A stretch of DNA of 52,768 nt from Sphaerochaetaceae bacterium (GTDB lineage Bacteria > Spirochaetota > Spirochaetia > Sphaerochaetales > Sphaerochaetaceae). The stretch is taken from positions 1 through 52,768 of the forward strand of contig JAQQAR010000009.1 in NCBI GenBank assembly GCA_028532765.1. The letters are read 5' to 3'. The translations under genes and the position numbers were made by a program. Position 1 is the first letter of the stretch; every line of letters begins with the position of its first letter. The notes below the pieces were generated by a model that saw only the letters and a program-made list of their open reading frames with translations, had not been told where the DNA came from and ran no database searches. Positions 1 to 9,645 of this stretch are shown in pieces.

Positions 1-203
1 CCGATTCCCTCCGCGATAAGCTGCTTCATGAAAATCTCGGGTGAAGGAACCAGGTAGAGATCCTTGGAGGGTAGAAAGGGGTTCTCAAACCGTGTGGAAA
101 AGTTCTCGATGGTAGCTTCAGGTATCAGAGTGGGACTGAGTATGGGGGTGTCGACTTCCGTGTAGGAACGTTCGTCAAAAAAGGTGCGGATAGCCCTATT
201 CAT
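1..203 (-). CDS. EpmA/GenX-like lysyl-tRNA synthetase paralogue, 5' part only
   Basis: The gene runs off the left edge, so only its first 67 codons are visible. The start is ATG at 203 (reading leftward), with AAAGGAG five bases upstream. The visible protein has the start of a class II aminoacyl-tRNA synthetase core: an R-x-I-R-x-F-F helix, the EVDTPILSP motif 2-like entry, then IPEATIENF and YLVPSPEIFMKQL. The lack of an N-terminal OB-fold anticodon-binding domain and the SPE-x-x-MK pattern fit the short LysRS paralogue EpmA (GenX/PoxA/YjeA). In other bacteria this enzyme attaches beta-lysine to elongation factor P. A truncated true LysRS or AspRS/AsnRS-like protein is the alternative. It is divergent from mnmE. 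Confidence 0.7.
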   Translation of the reverse strand, partial: MNRAIRTFFDERSYTEVDTPILSPTLIPEATIENFSTRFENPFLPSKDLYLVPSPEIFMKQLIAEGI

Positions 204-263
204 CCTGCTCCTTTGCTGTGCTGCTGTTTTCATGGGTGTATCATAGCCAGAGGGCCGCTTGTG

Positions 264-300
264 TTGCAAGCATACCATGCAAAACAGTATACTCACTCCT
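264..300 (+). promoter_or_regulatory. Candidate sigma-70 promoter of mnmE
   Basis: TTGCAA (264-269) and TATACT (288-293) are 18 bp apart, a good match to the -35 and -10 hexamers. The expected transcription start (about 300) falls on the ATG at 301, and no Shine-Dalgarno sequence precedes that ATG. Together this suggests a leaderless mRNA. It is read from sequence only. Confidence 0.55.
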
Positions 301-1629
301 ATGAGAGAGTATGTAACCGACGATATCATCTATGCCCTTGCCACGCCATGGGCACAGAGCGCGTTAGCGGTCATAAGGGTCAGTGGGGAAGGGTGCAAAG
401 CACTGCTTGCAACTCGTTTTTCCCGACCTAAAGCCTTAAAAGAAGCTGGTAATGCCACTTTGGTCCATGGGTACCTGCAGGATGAAGCAGGAAAAAAGCT
501 AGATGAGGTTGTTGCCGCCGTTTATACGGAAGGACACGGGTATACGCTGGAGGAAGCTATTGAGTTTTCTTGTCATGGCTCTCTTGCTGTGATCAAGGAA
601 ATACTGGCACTGTTTTCCCGACTGGGTATGCGTAGTGCAGAAGGTGGTGAATTCACCTTCCGTGCATTCTTGCACGGTCGGTTGGATCTGACCCAGGCAG
701 AAGCTGTGCAGGAGCTGGTGGTGAGCCAGAGTGAACGCTCCAGGGCTCTTGCCCTGGGACGGCTTGAAGGGAGCTTGAAGGAACGTATCAGTTCCCTGAA
801 GCAACAATTGATGCAGGTCATGGCTGCTGTCGAGGTACAACTCGACTATGCGGAGGATGAGCTGGATGCATTTGTGTTTCCCCGTGCCCAGCTCGTTGAT
901 TTGATAACCCAACTCCACCATCTCTCTGAGACGTACCAGGTAGGAAAACTGTACAAGAGTGGAGCCAGAATTGTGCTTGCCGGTTCCACCAATGCAGGAA
1001 AGAGCTCTTTGTTCAATCTGTTGCTCAAGCAGGAGCGTTCGATAGTCAGCCCTGTAAAGGGAACCACCCGTGATTATATAGAAGCCGACCTGTCGATCGA
1101 GGGTATCCCGATTCGCCTGTACGATACAGCGGGACTCAGGGAGAGCTCTGACAGTATTGAGAGTGAAGGCATTAAACGAACAGAACGCCTTATAGGCCAG
1201 GCAGACTTGGTGGTATTTCTTGTTGACAGCACCATGATGGGGCATGTACCTGAAGAGGATGAACGGACCTTGGTGGTCTACAACAAGAGTGATCTTGCAA
1301 GGCCACCCAAAGGGAAACTTGCTATCAGCGCCCAAAGTGGGGAAGGAGTGGATCGTTTGCTCCATGAGATCTCTACTCGCCTGACCAGTGGGTTCTCCGT
1401 CAGTGGTGATGAACTCCTGATCATTGAATCGGAGCGGCAGTACCAACTCTTGGATGCAAGCGAAGTGGCGCTTGGCCGAGCGCTCGAACTGGTGGATGAG
1501 GATATCCCATTGGATATCACTGCTGTAGAGTTGGGAGAGGCGTTGGACAATCTTGGTCAGTTGACCGGAGAGGTTACCCCCTCCGATATTCTTGAGACAA
1601 TCTTCAGTGGATTTTGTGTAGGAAAATAA
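301..1629 (+). CDS. mnmE: tRNA uridine-5-carboxymethylaminomethyl modification GTPase MnmE
   Basis: MnmE works with MnmG to place the (carboxymethyl)aminomethyl group on U34 of tRNAs reading split codon boxes. From ATG 301 it has 442 residues, a normal length. The N-terminal tetrahydrofolate-binding domain opens with DIIYALATP. The G domain shows GSTNAGKS (G1, 228-235), DTAG (275-278) and NKSD (328-331). The C-terminus is FCVGK, with the conserved Cys at 439. In-frame TTG 259 and ATG 277 would extend the protein by 14 or 8 residues, but the family begins near MREYVTDDIIYA. A promoter overlapping the extension also favours 301, apparently without a leader. mnmG follows after 3 bp. Confidence 0.95.
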   Translation: MREYVTDDIIYALATPWAQSALAVIRVSGEGCKALLATRFSRPKALKEAGNATLVHGYLQDEAGKKLDEVVAAVYTEGHGYTLEEAIEFSCHGSLAVIKEILALFSRLGMRSAEGGEFTFRAFLHGRLDLTQAEAVQELVVSQSERSRALALGRLEGSLKERISSLKQQLMQVMAAVEVQLDYAEDELDAFVFPRAQLVDLITQLHHLSETYQVGKLYKSGARIVLAGSTNAGKSSLFNLLLKQERSIVSPVKGTTRDYIEADLSIEGIPIRLYDTAGLRESSDSIESEGIKRTERLIGQADLVVFLVDSTMMGHVPEEDERTLVVYNKSDLARPPKGKLAISAQSGEGVDRLLHEISTRLTSGFSVSGDELLIIESERQYQLLDASEVALGRALELVDEDIPLDITAVELGEALDNLGQLTGEVTPSDILETIFSGFCVGK

Positions 1630-1632
1630 TAT

Positions 1633-3447
1633 ATGGATTATGATGCAATCGTAGTGGGAGGGGGCCATGCCGGTATTGAGGCATCCTTGGCTCTCTCCAG
1701 AATAGGATACAAGACGCTCTTGATCACCCAGAACCTCGATGCAATCGGGCGTTTGTCGTGTAATCCGGCAATCGGTGGGCTCTCCAAGGGAAATATTGTC
1801 AGGGAAGTTGATGCCCTTGGTGGTGAGATGGCCCACCTGATAGACCACTCCATGATACAGTACCGCATACTCAACAGGAGACGCGGTCCTGCTGTACAGG
1901 CTCCCCGTGCCCAGGCTGACAAATTCACCTACGCACGACTCGCCAAGGAAACACTGGAACGTGAACATAACCTTTCCCTGTTCATGGACACGGTTGTCGA
2001 CCTCCAGCTCGATGCAACCGGCAAGCGCCTTGTGGGGGTAATTACCCAAAGACGGCATACCATCTCCGCAAAGGTAGTCGTCCTTACCACCGGAACCTTC
2101 ATGGAAGGAAGAATTTTCATAGGAGAGTATGATGCCCCCAACGGTCGCTTGGATGAACCGGCTGCCATTGGACTGGGCACGAATCTCAGGAAAAAGGGTT
2201 TCCCGGTGGGGAGGTTGAAGACCGGCACCCCTGCCAGGGTACGCAAATCCTCCCTGGATTTTGACAAGATGGAGTTGCAGGATGGGGAAGAGCTTATGAT
2301 GCCCTTCAGCTATGATTATGACAGCATCAACAGGCCCCAGGTTCCTTGCTACATTACCTGGACCAATGAGAAAACCCACGCAATCATTCAGGATAATATC
2401 CATCGTTCCCCCCTTTATGGTGGGAAGATCATTGGGACCGGACCACGCTATTGTCCTTCAATTGAAGACAAGGTGGTTCGATTCCCCGATCGTGACCGGC
2501 ACCAGATTTTTGTGGAACCTGAGGGTATCGGGACAGAGGAGATGTACCTAAACGGTATCTCTTCCTCCCTTCCTGAAGATGTGCAGTGGGACTTTGTCCA
2601 CAGCATTACGGGTTTGGAACATGCTCAGATCATGCGCCCCGCCTACGCAGTCGAATATGATTTCATCGATCCCCAAGCCCTATTCCCTTCCCTGGAGAGC
2701 AAGCTGGTTGAGAATCTCTTCATTGCAGGCCAGACAAATGGTACCAGTGGATACGAGGAAGCTGCCTGTCAGGGATTGATGGCAGGAATCAATGCAGCGC
2801 AGAAGCTCAAGGGGGAAGACCCTCTTGTGCTCAGTCGTAATGAAGCCTATACAGGGGTCCTTATTGATGACTTGGTAACCATGGGGACCAAGGAACCCTA
2901 CCGTATGTTCACCAGCAGAGCAGAGTATCGGCTTAATCTTCGTCATGACAGCTGCGACCAGCGCCTTACCGAGAAAGGGTTCCGCGTTGGATTGCAATCT
3001 GAAGAGAGCCTCTCCCGTCTTCAGCAGAAAATGGAGAAGATGGAAACTGTGAAGGATCTGCTCCGTCAGCGGAAGGTCGGCGAGAAGAGTGCAATTCAGG
3101 CACTCAAGATGCCTGAAGTCACGATGGCCAGCCTCCAGGAAACGATTCCAGAGCTCTCTGCCTTTGAGGAGCCGATTCGTTACCAGGTGGAACTGGATGT
3201 GAAATATGAAGGATATATCAACCGCCAGGAGCGACAGATCAACCGATTTGAGAAACTGGAGAGTCTCCATATCAGTCAGGATTTTGACTATGATGCATTG
3301 GATGGCTTAAGTACAGAGGGCAAGGAGAAGCTCAAAAAAGTGATGCCGATCTCAGTGGGACAGGCATCCAGAATCAGCGGTGTTCGCAATAGTGATATTG
3401 CCCTCTTGATCGTTCATCTGGATAGGGGAGGGAACCGTGAGCGGTAA
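1633..3447 (+). CDS. mnmG: tRNA uridine-5-carboxymethylaminomethyl modification enzyme MnmG (GidA)
   Basis: This FAD- and NADH-dependent partner of MnmE is 604 residues, typical for the family. The N-terminal Rossmann dinucleotide motif is [11 protein letters not shown] (residues 7-17). It is followed by the family blocks [33 protein letters not shown] and, further on, [24 protein letters not shown] and YEGYI-x-RQ near the C-terminus. ATG 1633 lies 3 bp after the mnmE stop, so the two subunits are translationally close. The end overlaps rsmG by 11 bp. Nothing is missing. Confidence 0.97.
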   Translation: MDYDAIVVGGGHAGIEASLALSRIGYKTLLITQNLDAIGRLSCNPAIGGLSKGNIVREVDALGGEMAHLIDHSMIQYRILNRRRGPAVQAPRAQADKFTYARLAKETLEREHNLSLFMDTVVDLQLDATGKRLVGVITQRRHTISAKVVVLTTGTFMEGRIFIGEYDAPNGRLDEPAAIGLGTNLRKKGFPVGRLKTGTPARVRKSSLDFDKMELQDGEELMMPFSYDYDSINRPQVPCYITWTNEKTHAIIQDNIHRSPLYGGKIIGTGPRYCPSIEDKVVRFPDRDRHQIFVEPEGIGTEEMYLNGISSSLPEDVQWDFVHSITGLEHAQIMRPAYAVEYDFIDPQALFPSLESKLVENLFIAGQTNGTSGYEEAACQGLMAGINAAQKLKGEDPLVLSRNEAYTGVLIDDLVTMGTKEPYRMFTSRAEYRLNLRHDSCDQRLTEKGFRVGLQSEESLSRLQQKMEKMETVKDLLRQRKVGEKSAIQALKMPEVTMASLQETIPELSAFEEPIRYQVELDVKYEGYINRQERQINRFEKLESLHISQDFDYDALDGLSTEGKEKLKKVMPISVGQASRISGVRNSDIALLIVHLDRGGNRER

Positions 3448-4096
3448 GTATGCTGCCTTGATACAGGAAGGCCTCGATGCCATGCAACTGGTATGGTCCG
3501 ATGAGCAGTTGCTCCAATTGCAGCGGTATATTGCAGAGGTTGAGCTTTTTAATCCCGTTTACAAGTTGGTTGGAGCTGAGGGAAAAGAGTTGGTCATCCG
3601 CCATATTTTCGATAGCCTGGCCGCAGTCTCTCCAATCAGTGAAATCGCCCGGAAGTATGAGAACCCCTGCTTTGCAGATCTTGGTTCAGGTGCAGGTCTA
3701 CCCGGGATTCCCTTGGCAATAGCTCTGGAAAATTACTCCTTCACCTTGGTGGAAAGGATGGAGAGGAGAGTGAATTTTCTACGAAACGCTCTTGTAGCGA
3801 CCGGTCTCTCTGAACGGGTGCAGATTGTCTCCCAGGACTTGAAACAGGTACGCCAGAAGTTCGATGTGATTACCTTCCGGGCTTTCAGGCCTTTGGTGGA
3901 AATACTTGATCTTGTGGACCCCATCCTCAGTGATGGTGGTGTAGTCTGTGCATACAAAGGCGTGCTAGACCAGGTTGAAGCAGAGCTGGACCAAGTTGCA
4001 TCACAATGCAAAAGTAGGTGGAGTGCCCAGTATATCCCTCTCACGGTTCCCCAATTGGATGCAAATCGCACGCTTTGCGTTCTCATAAAGATTTGA
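3437..4096 (+). CDS. rsmG: 16S rRNA (guanine-N7) methyltransferase RsmG (GidB)
   Basis: RsmG methylates N7 of a guanine in the 530 loop of 16S rRNA using SAM; its loss gives low-level streptomycin resistance in other bacteria. The 219-residue protein shows the RsmG N-terminal pattern (NPVYKLVG, then RHIFDSLA), motif [18 protein letters not shown], an acidic [12 protein letters not shown] motif II and ITFRAFRPL. The start is GTG 3437, inside the end of mnmG, preceded by AGGGGAGGG. The mnmE-mnmG-rsmG order is a widely conserved RNA-modification cluster. Confidence 0.95.
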   Translation: MSGKYAALIQEGLDAMQLVWSDEQLLQLQRYIAEVELFNPVYKLVGAEGKELVIRHIFDSLAAVSPISEIARKYENPCFADLGSGAGLPGIPLAIALENYSFTLVERMERRVNFLRNALVATGLSERVQIVSQDLKQVRQKFDVITFRAFRPLVEILDLVDPILSDGGVVCAYKGVLDQVEAELDQVASQCKSRWSAQYIPLTVPQLDANRTLCVLIKI

Positions 4097-4139
4097 TACC
4101 ATCTGAAGGCAAGGGTGTTTACCTAGAAAGGAGCGAGTT

Positions 4140-6965
4140 GTGAAGGAAGGTAGAGGAAAAGGTTCTCTTGTTGCAGGGGTGGTTTGCCTCTTATTGACGC
4201 TATTGGTAGGTGCGTTGGAAGTTTTGCCGCCTCTCGGAATTGAACTCAGTGTAGTCACCTGGGCAAGTTCCCTTCTTAATCGTTTCTTCTCCTTTACCGT
4301 TTCCCCAGCACCCTTTTCTCTCGTGCCACTTGCTGTACTGCTTGGCCTCTGGACGATCATGATTTTTACTTTCAGAGTCAAAAATCGCTTTCTCTATGTA
4401 TTAATCCCCCTTACCGGAATCATGGCCTATACGCTCTATTCCCTTAGCCATCTTATGCAGGGAAGTACTCGCCCAATCCTGATACGAACCATACCCGAAG
4501 ATCTGCGTAGTGCCTCTTTCCGTGTGGTGTTAATCTTTTTCGCCGAAATGGCTCTCTTTGTCATTCTCACCTTAATCGGGGACGGAATGAAACGGTACAA
4601 GATAGCCAGGGCAGAGATGGGCAAGGTCAAAAAAGAGAAACGAGAAAGGAAGAAAGGACACAGTTCTAAAGACCAGGAAGCTCCTGAGGACGAAGAGGAA
4701 ACCATTACCCTCAGCAAGAAACCCGTAGAAGCCGAAGAGGTTGTTGAAGGGGCAAGCTTCGCAGACCAACAGGTTGCTTTTCCTCCCATAGCTGAGGTTC
4801 CTTCGCTGGAGAGTTTGTCAAGAAAGCATACACCGAGTGACCGAAAAACACCGCTGGAGGATACAATCGCGGTGAAGGAGATGCAGGTAGGAAAGGTAAG
4901 TATTGGAGCGTTGCACACACTTGGGGAAGAGCGAAAACGAAATAACGGGTTAACCTACCTGGAGAGAAAACAGAGAGAACTGGAAACCCAGAAAAAAGAG
5001 GCTGAAACACATCCCCAACCAAAAGACGAGGAAAAGCATAAGAAAGAGCCTGTTCAGCTCTCAGGGTTCCTACAGGGTGCTTTGGAAGCGGTAGGAAAGG
5101 CCCCAAGGAAGAACAATGCACGGAGGAATGAACCCCAAGGCAAGGTAAAGAGCATGCTTGCTCAAGCCGTGGAGGAGCAACAAGGAAAGAGGGAAGAACC
5201 TCCTGCCAAACCCTCTCAACACATGAATATCAGGGAACGTATTCTCTCGGTGCGGTATGAACCAAAGGGAAAGGAGGAGCGCCCCCCCAATCGGGAAGTA
5301 GCCGACCCCTTCTTCCGGCCCAATCAACCAAAGACAGAATCGCCACTTCCTGTCACTCCCAAATCTGAGATGACTCCAGAACCTGGTTTTGCGCCCAAGA
5401 GTACTGCTCAGCCAACTGGTGGTGGTGAGCTGGTAGGAGAAGCGGTCCAGACAGAGAGCAAGGAGCATGAAGAAGATCCTCTGGAGAGTGCCAGCGGGGT
5501 GGGTGGTCTCTCTTCCAGGAGTGAAGGAAGTGCTCTCATCAACCGTAAGCGCATCACCTATCAGTATCCTGATGAATCCATCTTGGTTACGTATCCACAG
5601 ATTGGTGATGTGGTTGATGAACAGACGGTCAACCAAGGGAAGCTCCTGGTTGCAACACTTGAACAGTTCAATATAAATGCAGAATTGACCAATATTGTAC
5701 GCGGTCCCACTGTTACCATGTTTGAGTTGCTTCCTGCCCCTGGGGTGAGAGTGAATTCAATCGTGAACCTTTCAGACAACATTGCCCTCGCACTCGCTGC
5801 CACCCAGGTCCGTATCGTGGCACCCATCCCTGGGAAATCTGCTGTGGGTGTTGAGATCCCCAATCTTAAGCGGGATATCATAGGTTTCCGAGAAATGCTC
5901 CCCTCTTTGACTGCATCATTGGGTATTCCCATGGTCTTGGGACGCAGCTTGATGGGAGATCCCGTGGTTGTTGATGTGATCAAGGCCCCTCATCTCCTGA
6001 TCGCCGGTAGTACTGGAAGTGGTAAGAGTGTATGTGTGAACTCCTTGATCTGTTCGGTTCTATTCAGGCGTAGTCCAAAGCAAGTAAGGATGATCCTGGT
6101 CGATCCAAAAATTGTAGAGTTGAATATTTATAATGGGATTCCCCACCTGCTCACTCCCGTCATCACTGATGCGAAAAAGACCCTGAAGGCACTTGATTTC
6201 TGTCTCTATGAGATGGATAGACGGTACAAACTACTGCAGGCATTAAGTGTCAGGAATATCATCGGGTACAACGAGAAGATAGAGAGTAGTCGCCTCGCTC
6301 GTGAGAAACTTCCCTATATCCTGGTGGTTATCGATGAATTTGCAGATTTGATGCATCTTGTTGGTAAGGACATGGAGAGCAAGGTCAGTCGTCTTGCTGC
6401 CATGAGCCGTGCGGTGGGTATCCACTTGGTCTTGGCTACCCAGCGTCCTTCTGTTGATGTTATCACCGGCGTTATCAAGAACAATATTCCAACCCGTATT
6501 GCTTTTGCTGTTACCAGCTCAACCGATAGTCGAATCATCCTTGATGAACCTGGCGCAGATAAGCTACTCGGAAAGGGAGACATGCTGTATATGTCCAGCA
6601 GCAGCCCTGCAACCGAACGGATACAGGGCTCCTTCCTCAGTGACAATGAAGTGGAACAGGTGGTAGCATTTGTAAGCTCGCAAGGTGAGCCTGAATATAT
6701 CGACGAGTCATTCTTTGAGGACGATGAGCCGAAGGCAAGTGAGAGCAGTGATGATGATGTTGCTGATTCAAACGATGATGAAGAGTTGATGGAGAGAGCG
6801 CTTGCGATTGTCGTTGAACGCAAATGTGCTTCAGCCTCCTATCTGCAGCGGCGTTTGAAGATTGGGTACAACCGAGCTGCCCGTATGGTTGAGCAGATGG
6901 AAGAGCTGGGCTATGTTGGGCCCCCCAATGGGAGCAAACCACGCGAATTGATCAAGTACCCCTAG
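4140..6965 (+). CDS. FtsK/SpoIIIE-type DNA translocase
   Basis: This septum-associated DNA pump clears and resolves the chromosome terminus. In its 941 residues there are four N-terminal hydrophobic helices (about residues 10-150). A long charged linker rich in K, E and P follows (about 155-490). The alpha/beta RecA-like motor has Walker A GSTGSGKS (around 625) and Walker B LVVIDEFADL (around 727), plus ATQRPSVDVITG. A winged-helix gamma domain (about 875-941, ALAIVVERKCASASYLQRR) would read KOPS-like polar sequences. The start is GTG 4140 with AAGGAG upstream. The gene lies 43 bp after rsmG, probably in the same transcript. The motor is complete; the linker is long compared with SpoIIIE but shorter than in E. 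coli FtsK. Confidence 0.95.
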   Translation: MKEGRGKGSLVAGVVCLLLTLLVGALEVLPPLGIELSVVTWASSLLNRFFSFTVSPAPFSLVPLAVLLGLWTIMIFTFRVKNRFLYVLIPLTGIMAYTLYSLSHLMQGSTRPILIRTIPEDLRSASFRVVLIFFAEMALFVILTLIGDGMKRYKIARAEMGKVKKEKRERKKGHSSKDQEAPEDEEETITLSKKPVEAEEVVEGASFADQQVAFPPIAEVPSLESLSRKHTPSDRKTPLEDTIAVKEMQVGKVSIGALHTLGEERKRNNGLTYLERKQRELETQKKEAETHPQPKDEEKHKKEPVQLSGFLQGALEAVGKAPRKNNARRNEPQGKVKSMLAQAVEEQQGKREEPPAKPSQHMNIRERILSVRYEPKGKEERPPNREVADPFFRPNQPKTESPLPVTPKSEMTPEPGFAPKSTAQPTGGGELVGEAVQTESKEHEEDPLESASGVGGLSSRSEGSALINRKRITYQYPDESILVTYPQIGDVVDEQTVNQGKLLVATLEQFNINAELTNIVRGPTVTMFELLPAPGVRVNSIVNLSDNIALALAATQVRIVAPIPGKSAVGVEIPNLKRDIIGFREMLPSLTASLGIPMVLGRSLMGDPVVVDVIKAPHLLIAGSTGSGKSVCVNSLICSVLFRRSPKQVRMILVDPKIVELNIYNGIPHLLTPVITDAKKTLKALDFCLYEMDRRYKLLQALSVRNIIGYNEKIESSRLAREKLPYILVVIDEFADLMHLVGKDMESKVSRLAAMSRAVGIHLVLATQRPSVDVITGVIKNNIPTRIAFAVTSSTDSRIILDEPGADKLLGKGDMLYMSSSSPATERIQGSFLSDNEVEQVVAFVSSQGEPEYIDESFFEDDEPKASESSDDDVADSNDDEELMERALAIVVERKCASASYLQRRLKIGYNRAARMVEQMEELGYVGPPNGSKPRELIKYP

Positions 6966-6979
6966 GAGAAGAGAACCAA

Positions 6980-7792
6980 ATGGTTGGAGAACATGCCGTT
7001 TACAACGGAAAAATCATATTGCAGAGTGAGGCAGTAGTACCGGTAACCCAGAGAGAGATCCAGTCGGGGTTTTATGTGTATGAGTCCCTCAGGGTCATTC
7101 AGGCACACCCTGTGCACCTGGAGGACCACCTATTAAGGCTTGAGAACTCTGCAAATCTTATACATCTTGACTATCCGTTCAGTCGGGAAGAGATTGGCTC
7201 CTGGGTACATGCTCTGATCGAGGTGGATCTGGTTGAGAAAGCCTCCCTGAGAATCCAGATCTATGGAGGCAAGCAACCACAACTGTTCATCACCACGAGT
7301 GAGATACTGAGTTATCCAGAATCCTTCTATACAGAAGGTGTGAAATCACTTACGTATGAAGGGGAGCGTCTGCTTCCTGGCGCAAAGACGGGAAATCTCC
7401 TACTGAACTATCTTGCCCTGGAAGAAGCCAGAAGAAATGGATGTTTCGAGGCACTTCTGGTCGATGAGGAACAGAAAATCCTGGAGGGAACACGTTCCAA
7501 CTTCTTTGCAATCAAGGATGGGCAGCTCTTCACTGCACAAGATGAGAAAGTCTTGCTGGGTATCACCCGGGATCGGGTTATCAAGGCAGCAAAGCTGTTG
7601 GGTTTGCAGATATGCTACGAAGCACCTTCTTTGAACAAAGTGGTTGGTGGTTTCTATGATGAGCTGTTCATCTCCGCGACCAGCATGGCTGCAATGCCAA
7701 TTTCACACGTCAATGGAAACATTGTTGGAAAGACTTATACCGTAACCCGTGAGATCAGCAGTCTTGTCAGGCAGTGGGAGCTGGAGGATTGA
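6980..7792 (+). CDS. Class IV PLP-dependent aminotransferase
   Basis: This is a fold-type IV PLP enzyme of 270 residues, the family of branched-chain aminotransferase, D-amino-acid aminotransferase and aminodeoxychorismate lyase. Visible signatures are GFYVYESLRV near the N-terminus, the LEDHLLRLENSA helix, the probable Schiff-base lysine in AKTGNLLLNYLA, EGTRSNFFAI (phosphate binding) and LGITRD. The small domain and length suit a D-amino-acid or branched-chain type, but the exact substrate cannot be told from motifs. The start is ATG 6980 with AGGAGAAGAG upstream, 14 bp after ftsK, so it is probably the last gene of the mnmE operon. Confidence 0.85.
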   Translation: MVGEHAVYNGKIILQSEAVVPVTQREIQSGFYVYESLRVIQAHPVHLEDHLLRLENSANLIHLDYPFSREEIGSWVHALIEVDLVEKASLRIQIYGGKQPQLFITTSEILSYPESFYTEGVKSLTYEGERLLPGAKTGNLLLNYLALEEARRNGCFEALLVDEEQKILEGTRSNFFAIKDGQLFTAQDEKVLLGITRDRVIKAAKLLGLQICYEAPSLNKVVGGFYDELFISATSMAAMPISHVNGNIVGKTYTVTREISSLVRQWELED

Positions 7793-7994
7793 CCATTTTT
7801 CCTTTTCTAGAGAGGTAAACATGAAATACACAATCCAAAGTTGGTTGTGATCTTTCACCATGAATATTCTGTTCACTTTTAGCAGAGGTGGACAAGGCTT
7901 TTAATTTCCTCTATCTTACTATTATAAGGTTTGAAAAAAGAACCTCTCTTATTGCGAATACTGCAATTACTTATAAAGGCGAAATATAGAACGA
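7793..7994. other. Intergenic region upstream of the DEAD-box helicase
   Basis: About 200 bp without a gene. It should hold the helicase promoter and 5' leader. An AT-rich TATAAG-type -10 candidate lies near 7922-7927 and a weak AAAGGCGA ribosome site near 7976-7983. A nine-codon ORF after AGAGAGG at about 7812 is too short to call. No clear terminator for the upstream operon is visible. Confidence 0.4.
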
Positions 7995-9644
7995 ATGAAA
8001 TTTACCGAATTACCCTTAAGTGAGCAAGTGCTCAAAGGCATCGAGACTGCAGGCTTTAGTGACTGTACCAACGTACAGGAAAAAGTACTCCCCACAAGCC
8101 TCTCTCGTCGTGATGTCATGGTCCAGTCAATGACTGGAAGCGGAAAAACCGCAGTGTATGTGTTGACGATTCTTGAATCGTTTGTCCAGGCCATAAAGGC
8201 TGGAAAGGGCAAACCGAAGGCATTGATTGTTGCTCCAACCCGTGAATTGGCTGTTCAGATTGAGGAAGATACCATTCTCCTTGGATCTGGTATCGAAGAC
8301 CTCACCATCGGAAGTTTCTTTGGTGGTGTAGGATACGGGAAGCAGGATGAAATCCTGGAGAAGGGGTGTGATATCTTTGTCTGTACCCCTGGCCGTATTC
8401 TTGACTACCAGAAGATGCATAAGATCGACTTCAGAGAATTTGACATCTTTGTAGTTGATGAGGCAGACCGAATGTTCGATATGGGTTTTTATCCCGATAT
8501 CCAGAAGATGTTCAGCTTGCTTCGTGATTGCACAGAACGACAGACGATGTTGTTCTCAGCAACGCTCAGTACAAAGGTACGTAATCTTGCCTGGTCGTTC
8601 ATGAATGAACCAGCTGAGATTGAGGTTAATCCTGAGGAAATTACCGTTAATGCAATTACCCAGGAGTTGTTCCATGTTGCGAAGGATGAGAAATTCTCAC
8701 TTTTTCTACAACTCCTGAAAAAAGAGAATCCTGAGAACTGTCTGGTATTCACCAATACCAAGGCACGATGTATTGAGGTCTCTAAGCGGCTTTCTCTGAA
8801 CGGATACCCGACCAAGTACCTGATGGGAGACCTGCCACAATCAAAGCGGTTACAGACAATCGACCGCATGAAGGAAGGCAAGATTAGATTTCTTGTGGCA
8901 ACTGATGTTGCAGCCCGCGGGTTGCAGATCGATGACTTGGAATTGGTTGTCAATTACGACATCCCTGATGATTTTGAGAACTACGTCCACCGTATAGGCC
9001 GTACAGCCCGTGCTGGTAAGAGTGGTAAATCCATTACCTTTGCAGATGAAGAGTATGTATTCAACCTGGAAGCAGTAGAGAACTTCATTCAGATGAAGAT
9101 TCCCGTAATCTGGCCTGAGGAGGGTGACCTTGAACCCGTCGAGGACAAGAGTGCCTCATACTCCTTCAGGGACTTGGTGAGGGATGACGAGTATGGTGGG
9201 CGTCCGAGTCGCGGACCTAGAAGTGGGGCAAAACCTTCCCGTGGTGGGTCCAGGCCACCCAGGAGAGGGAAACCACAATCCTCTGGCCGTCCAAAGCGTG
9301 CAAAGGACGAACGAGACAACAAACCCAGAGGGCCTAAACCTGAAAGGAAAGAGAGATCACAGGAACCTCAAAGACGTCGTCGTCCAGGCTCCAAGAGCTA
9401 TGCAGAGATCCAGAACCTCTCACTTGAGGAACGACTGTCCTACTACAAGCAGCAGTACAAGAGTGAAGGGGGCCAGATTCCTGAAGGATCCCCTGAGGCC
9501 AAGAAGAGCCAGCCTGCTGTGAAGAAGGAGAGTCCTGTAAGAAAAGACCCTGCCCCTAAGCCGTCTGTTGCTCAGAAGCAAGAGACCACCCAGACGAAGA
9601 AGAAGCAGAATTTCTTCACCCGGTTGTTCAGGAGAAACAAGTAG
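7995..9644 (+). CDS. DEAD-box ATP-dependent RNA helicase
   Basis: This is an SF2 RNA helicase that remodels structured RNA, for example in ribosome assembly or mRNA decay. In its 549 residues the helicase core holds a Q-motif region (FTELPLSEQVLKGI), motif I TGSGKT (47-52), PTRELA, TPGR, DEAD (155-158), SAT and HRIGRTARAG (from 332). From about residue 390 the protein becomes a basic, low-complexity tail rich in RG, RP and KP, ending in a predicted helix (SLEERLSYYKQQYK) and a Lys/Arg-rich terminus. Such tails bind RNA non-specifically in RhlE- and CshA-like proteins. The ABC exporter starts 1 bp after the stop. Confidence 0.93.
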   Translation: MKFTELPLSEQVLKGIETAGFSDCTNVQEKVLPTSLSRRDVMVQSMTGSGKTAVYVLTILESFVQAIKAGKGKPKALIVAPTRELAVQIEEDTILLGSGIEDLTIGSFFGGVGYGKQDEILEKGCDIFVCTPGRILDYQKMHKIDFREFDIFVVDEADRMFDMGFYPDIQKMFSLLRDCTERQTMLFSATLSTKVRNLAWSFMNEPAEIEVNPEEITVNAITQELFHVAKDEKFSLFLQLLKKENPENCLVFTNTKARCIEVSKRLSLNGYPTKYLMGDLPQSKRLQTIDRMKEGKIRFLVATDVAARGLQIDDLELVVNYDIPDDFENYVHRIGRTARAGKSGKSITFADEEYVFNLEAVENFIQMKIPVIWPEEGDLEPVEDKSASYSFRDLVRDDEYGGRPSRGPRSGAKPSRGGSRPPRRGKPQSSGRPKRAKDERDNKPRGPKPERKERSQEPQRRRRPGSKSYAEIQNLSLEERLSYYKQQYKSEGGQIPEGSPEAKKSQPAVKKESPVRKDPAPKPSVAQKQETTQTKKKQNFFTRLFRRNK

Positions 9645-9645
9645 C

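Noticed and set aside
499..2403. Long open frame of 634 codons on the - strand across mnmE and mnmG
   Set aside because: It lies antisense to two unmistakable conserved genes, has no family features and no ribosome site.
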